Shown here: in pieces, positions 63,501 to 64,000 of the stretch
Layout of the letters: each line of letters starts with the position of its first letter
Numbering within the stretch: position 1 is the first letter of the stretch
Source of the DNA: Acinetobacter sp. NIPH 2100
GTDB taxonomy: Bacteria; Pseudomonadota; Gammaproteobacteria; Pseudomonadales; Moraxellaceae
Direction of reading: 5' to 3'
Length of the DNA: 64,000 nt
NCBI RefSeq assembly: GCF_000369805.1
Contig: NZ_KB850224.1
Span: 1,978,262-2,042,261 of the forward strand
Translations under genes and position numbers: made by a program
Notes under the pieces: model-generated
Told to the model about the DNA's origin: nothing
Databases searched by the model: none
Seen by the model: the letters and a program-made list of their open reading frames with translations, nothing else

Positions 63501-63981
63501 ACACCTTGTAAGGCACAGCAATCAGGTCTGGCGTATCGTTCACTGCCCCAAATATCTCAGCAATCCGACCATTTACCCGCATCTTGTTCTCACGGTTAGA
63601 GAGCTCGTTATTGGCAGATGAGGATTGATTGTTATTTTGGTTGGTCTGGACAATCGAAGGCGTTGGCATCAATAAAGCGACAGCAACCCCAACCACCAAA
63701 GAAACCACTGCTGCAATGACTGCGGCGATGCCCTTGGGGTTTTCAATCACAATGAATGTGCCAGGTAGAAAATCCAGTTGCTTCAGATCATATGCATTTT
63801 TCGGAGTGACTTCATTGGCCACGGAAATTTCAGCATGTTCCATATCGCTTGGATTGTAGAAAATACGCAGATGCTCAGGCATGTGCTCATACTTTGCAGT
63901 CAACCATTGTCCTAAGGTGGCAGCCCGTTCAATCACTTTCTTTTCAGATAAAGGATCTTGTTTATAAATAATCTTAATCAT
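60550..63981 (-). CDS. Phage tail tip / host specificity protein J
   Basis: A 1143-residue tail-tip protein of the lambda J/TipJ type. The N-terminus has a hydrophobic stretch (AAVIAAVVSLVVGVAVALLMPTP) after an I-like ubiquitin-type beginning. The middle carries the J hub region (NRENKMRVNGRIAEIFGAVNDTP; VGCIGRGHYHIKGAYDGET) with fibronectin-like segments. The C-terminal 200 residues are Gly-rich (GRGGDGGIAHAAYGG; GGGGAPFGR) and probably bind the host receptor. It marks a siphovirus-type tail. The gene begins 19 nt from the window edge. Confidence 0.9.
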   Translation of the reverse strand: MIKIIYKQDPLSEKKVIERAATLGQWLTAKYEHMPEHLRIFYNPSDMEHAEISVANEVTPKNAYDLKQLDFLPGTFIVIENPKGIAAVIAAVVSLVVGVAVALLMPTPSIVQTNQNNNQSSSANNELSNRENKMRVNGRIAEIFGAVNDTPDLIAVPYKVYENNVEVEHIVGCIGRGHYHIKGAYDGETNIVDIAGASIEVYSPDIDIVHGNPYFSIGSEITTPPLSVQQQNSVNGQILRSADTQVLEGTNHLRFGYPNEILRSASNFTDLTTKFVSNDRVEITNSGFWFNNQFYHLDGVYSVLSVGYDRMTLSNPAAVNLGWWILKELATQKTAELSPRIVSIGEKWIGPFVLDNVERNRVLCNFVASNGLYAVYEGNNQGYVDVTIEVEVTPVNVAGEPLGNPMIQRIKMNGSSKSRQTVGVTLDMTTFQGRCSVRARRVTGVINAPSVVDEVKWQALYGAFPLQSTRYEFETVFRARTYATTGALSVKTRKINFDLQRMLPFYQNGEMTKEVFPTSSFADALVSMALDDKIGRRTVDELDLENIYRTYFEIVDYFGTPLAAEFCATIDDTNLSFEELVTNLCDAVGCTAYRQNNKLKLYFERPTNNSVLLFNFRNIYPDTYQKDLSFGLMDDYDGLIYEYTDPTDDSRINIYLPDKSAKNPKEVKSVGVRNKWQAHFNAYRLWNKMRFQRKSITFDAASESELLVLRDRIAVADYRNGIHQSGDVLQQEGLILTLSHDVDFIAGKSYVIYLQMSDGSVDLIPVTAGTAKNKVILGRLPNGPLKLNPEDYINTTYIVVNDDTKGSLPYLVAKREPVDQMTNKITAINYDDRYYLNDKDFTDTPVDDTPIYIRYDQLDLNLARLYQMQRGELPTAGEINFVVEPGVLILSSSAFRPLTELIYKHWNDRPSIKYIVPEMREVPAIDTGEFPPNLVVNLTVKGAVVGRGGDGGIAHAAYGGWENDYETNFTKTRRDGSPGAPGLLVRHSKVNLIIDGGIVARGGSGGGATPSGISTKYNYAIQGAPGGGGAPFGRVLTDVPISQEVPQFRSYFNNNYQTDKVSDAQRDISGRGYQRNNGDSVTPLSGNGGGWGQRGTKSINAGEWNWRYHGTLEGEPGLGGPAIIGIPLLNLQIINGGQILQTL

Positions 63982-64000
63982 AGTAACTGACCCGACTAAA

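Larger units (their letters stand above)
49412..64000. mobile_element. Prophage, left end of a partial element
   Basis: From about 49.4-49.6 kb to the window edge the genes are phage-type: antirepressor, ribbon-helix-helix repressor, cargo genes, endolysin, holins, tail fibre-like protein and tail tip J. No integrase, terminase or capsid gene is present, so these lie beyond 64 kb. The chromosomal junction is placed in the gene-free 49412-49660 stretch after the glycosylase gene; no att core could be identified without the other end. Confidence 0.83.

Overview
The window is about 64 kb of a gamma-proteobacterial chromosome, most likely Acinetobacter. This is inferred from the AT-rich codon use, the layout of the copA-cueR, frmR-adhC, isolated fdx and OsmC-YcaO loci, and the type of prophage at the right end. 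No rRNA, tRNA, IS element or CRISPR array was recognised.

Left part (1-18 kb) is dominated by copper handling. A minus-strand operon runs hvfA-hvfB-hvfC-ECF sigma-anti-sigma. It encodes a secreted Cys-rich RiPP metallophore ('bufferin' type) with six KCG motifs, its MNIO/DUF692 maturase, a partner protein and its own sigma/anti-sigma pair; a DoxX-type hvfX is divergent. Next come a CusRS-type two-component system and a 49-residue secreted protein, each preceded by a CusR-like box. After a block with a frameshifted M28 peptidase, an amidase with LuxR regulator, and an AraC regulator with a Baeyer-Villiger monooxygenase/SDR pair, there is a CueR regulon: copA-cueR, a CopZ-like chaperone and a DUF305 protein. 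All three CueR-regulated promoters have a 19-bp spacer with a MerR-family dyad.

Middle part (18-49 kb) holds an OsmC-YcaO fusion, a LysR/EamA pair and an ArsR-AHSA1 pair with two identical operators. It also holds a translationally coupled operon of unknown product: EmrA, EmrB, a GNAT-like protein, a GH3-family acyl-acid-amido synthetase, TolC and a second GNAT protein. Then follow a BASS transporter, a PanE-like reductase, a degenerate orphan response regulator and a reactive-carbonyl group (Hsp31, quinone oxidoreductase, AraC). Urea carboxylase/allophanate hydrolase with a GntR regulator, a ModE-like regulator, frmR-frmA, a phospholipase D lipoprotein and a uracil-DNA-glycosylase-like protein complete this part.

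Right part (about 49.5-64 kb) is one end of a prophage whose other end lies beyond the window. From right to left it carries tail-tip protein J, two holin-like proteins, a tail-fibre-like protein, a secreted protein and a GH24 endolysin. Beyond these is an AT-rich cargo region: two membrane proteins, a CPCC protein, an HTH-ImmA/IrrE protein with an unknown partner behind a large dyad, and a 630-residue protein with an EndoU-like RNase N-terminus. A P22 immI-like switch follows (ribbon-helix-helix repressor divergent from an antirepressor). The cargo region and the GH3/EmrAB/TolC operon are the best candidates for undescribed biology.
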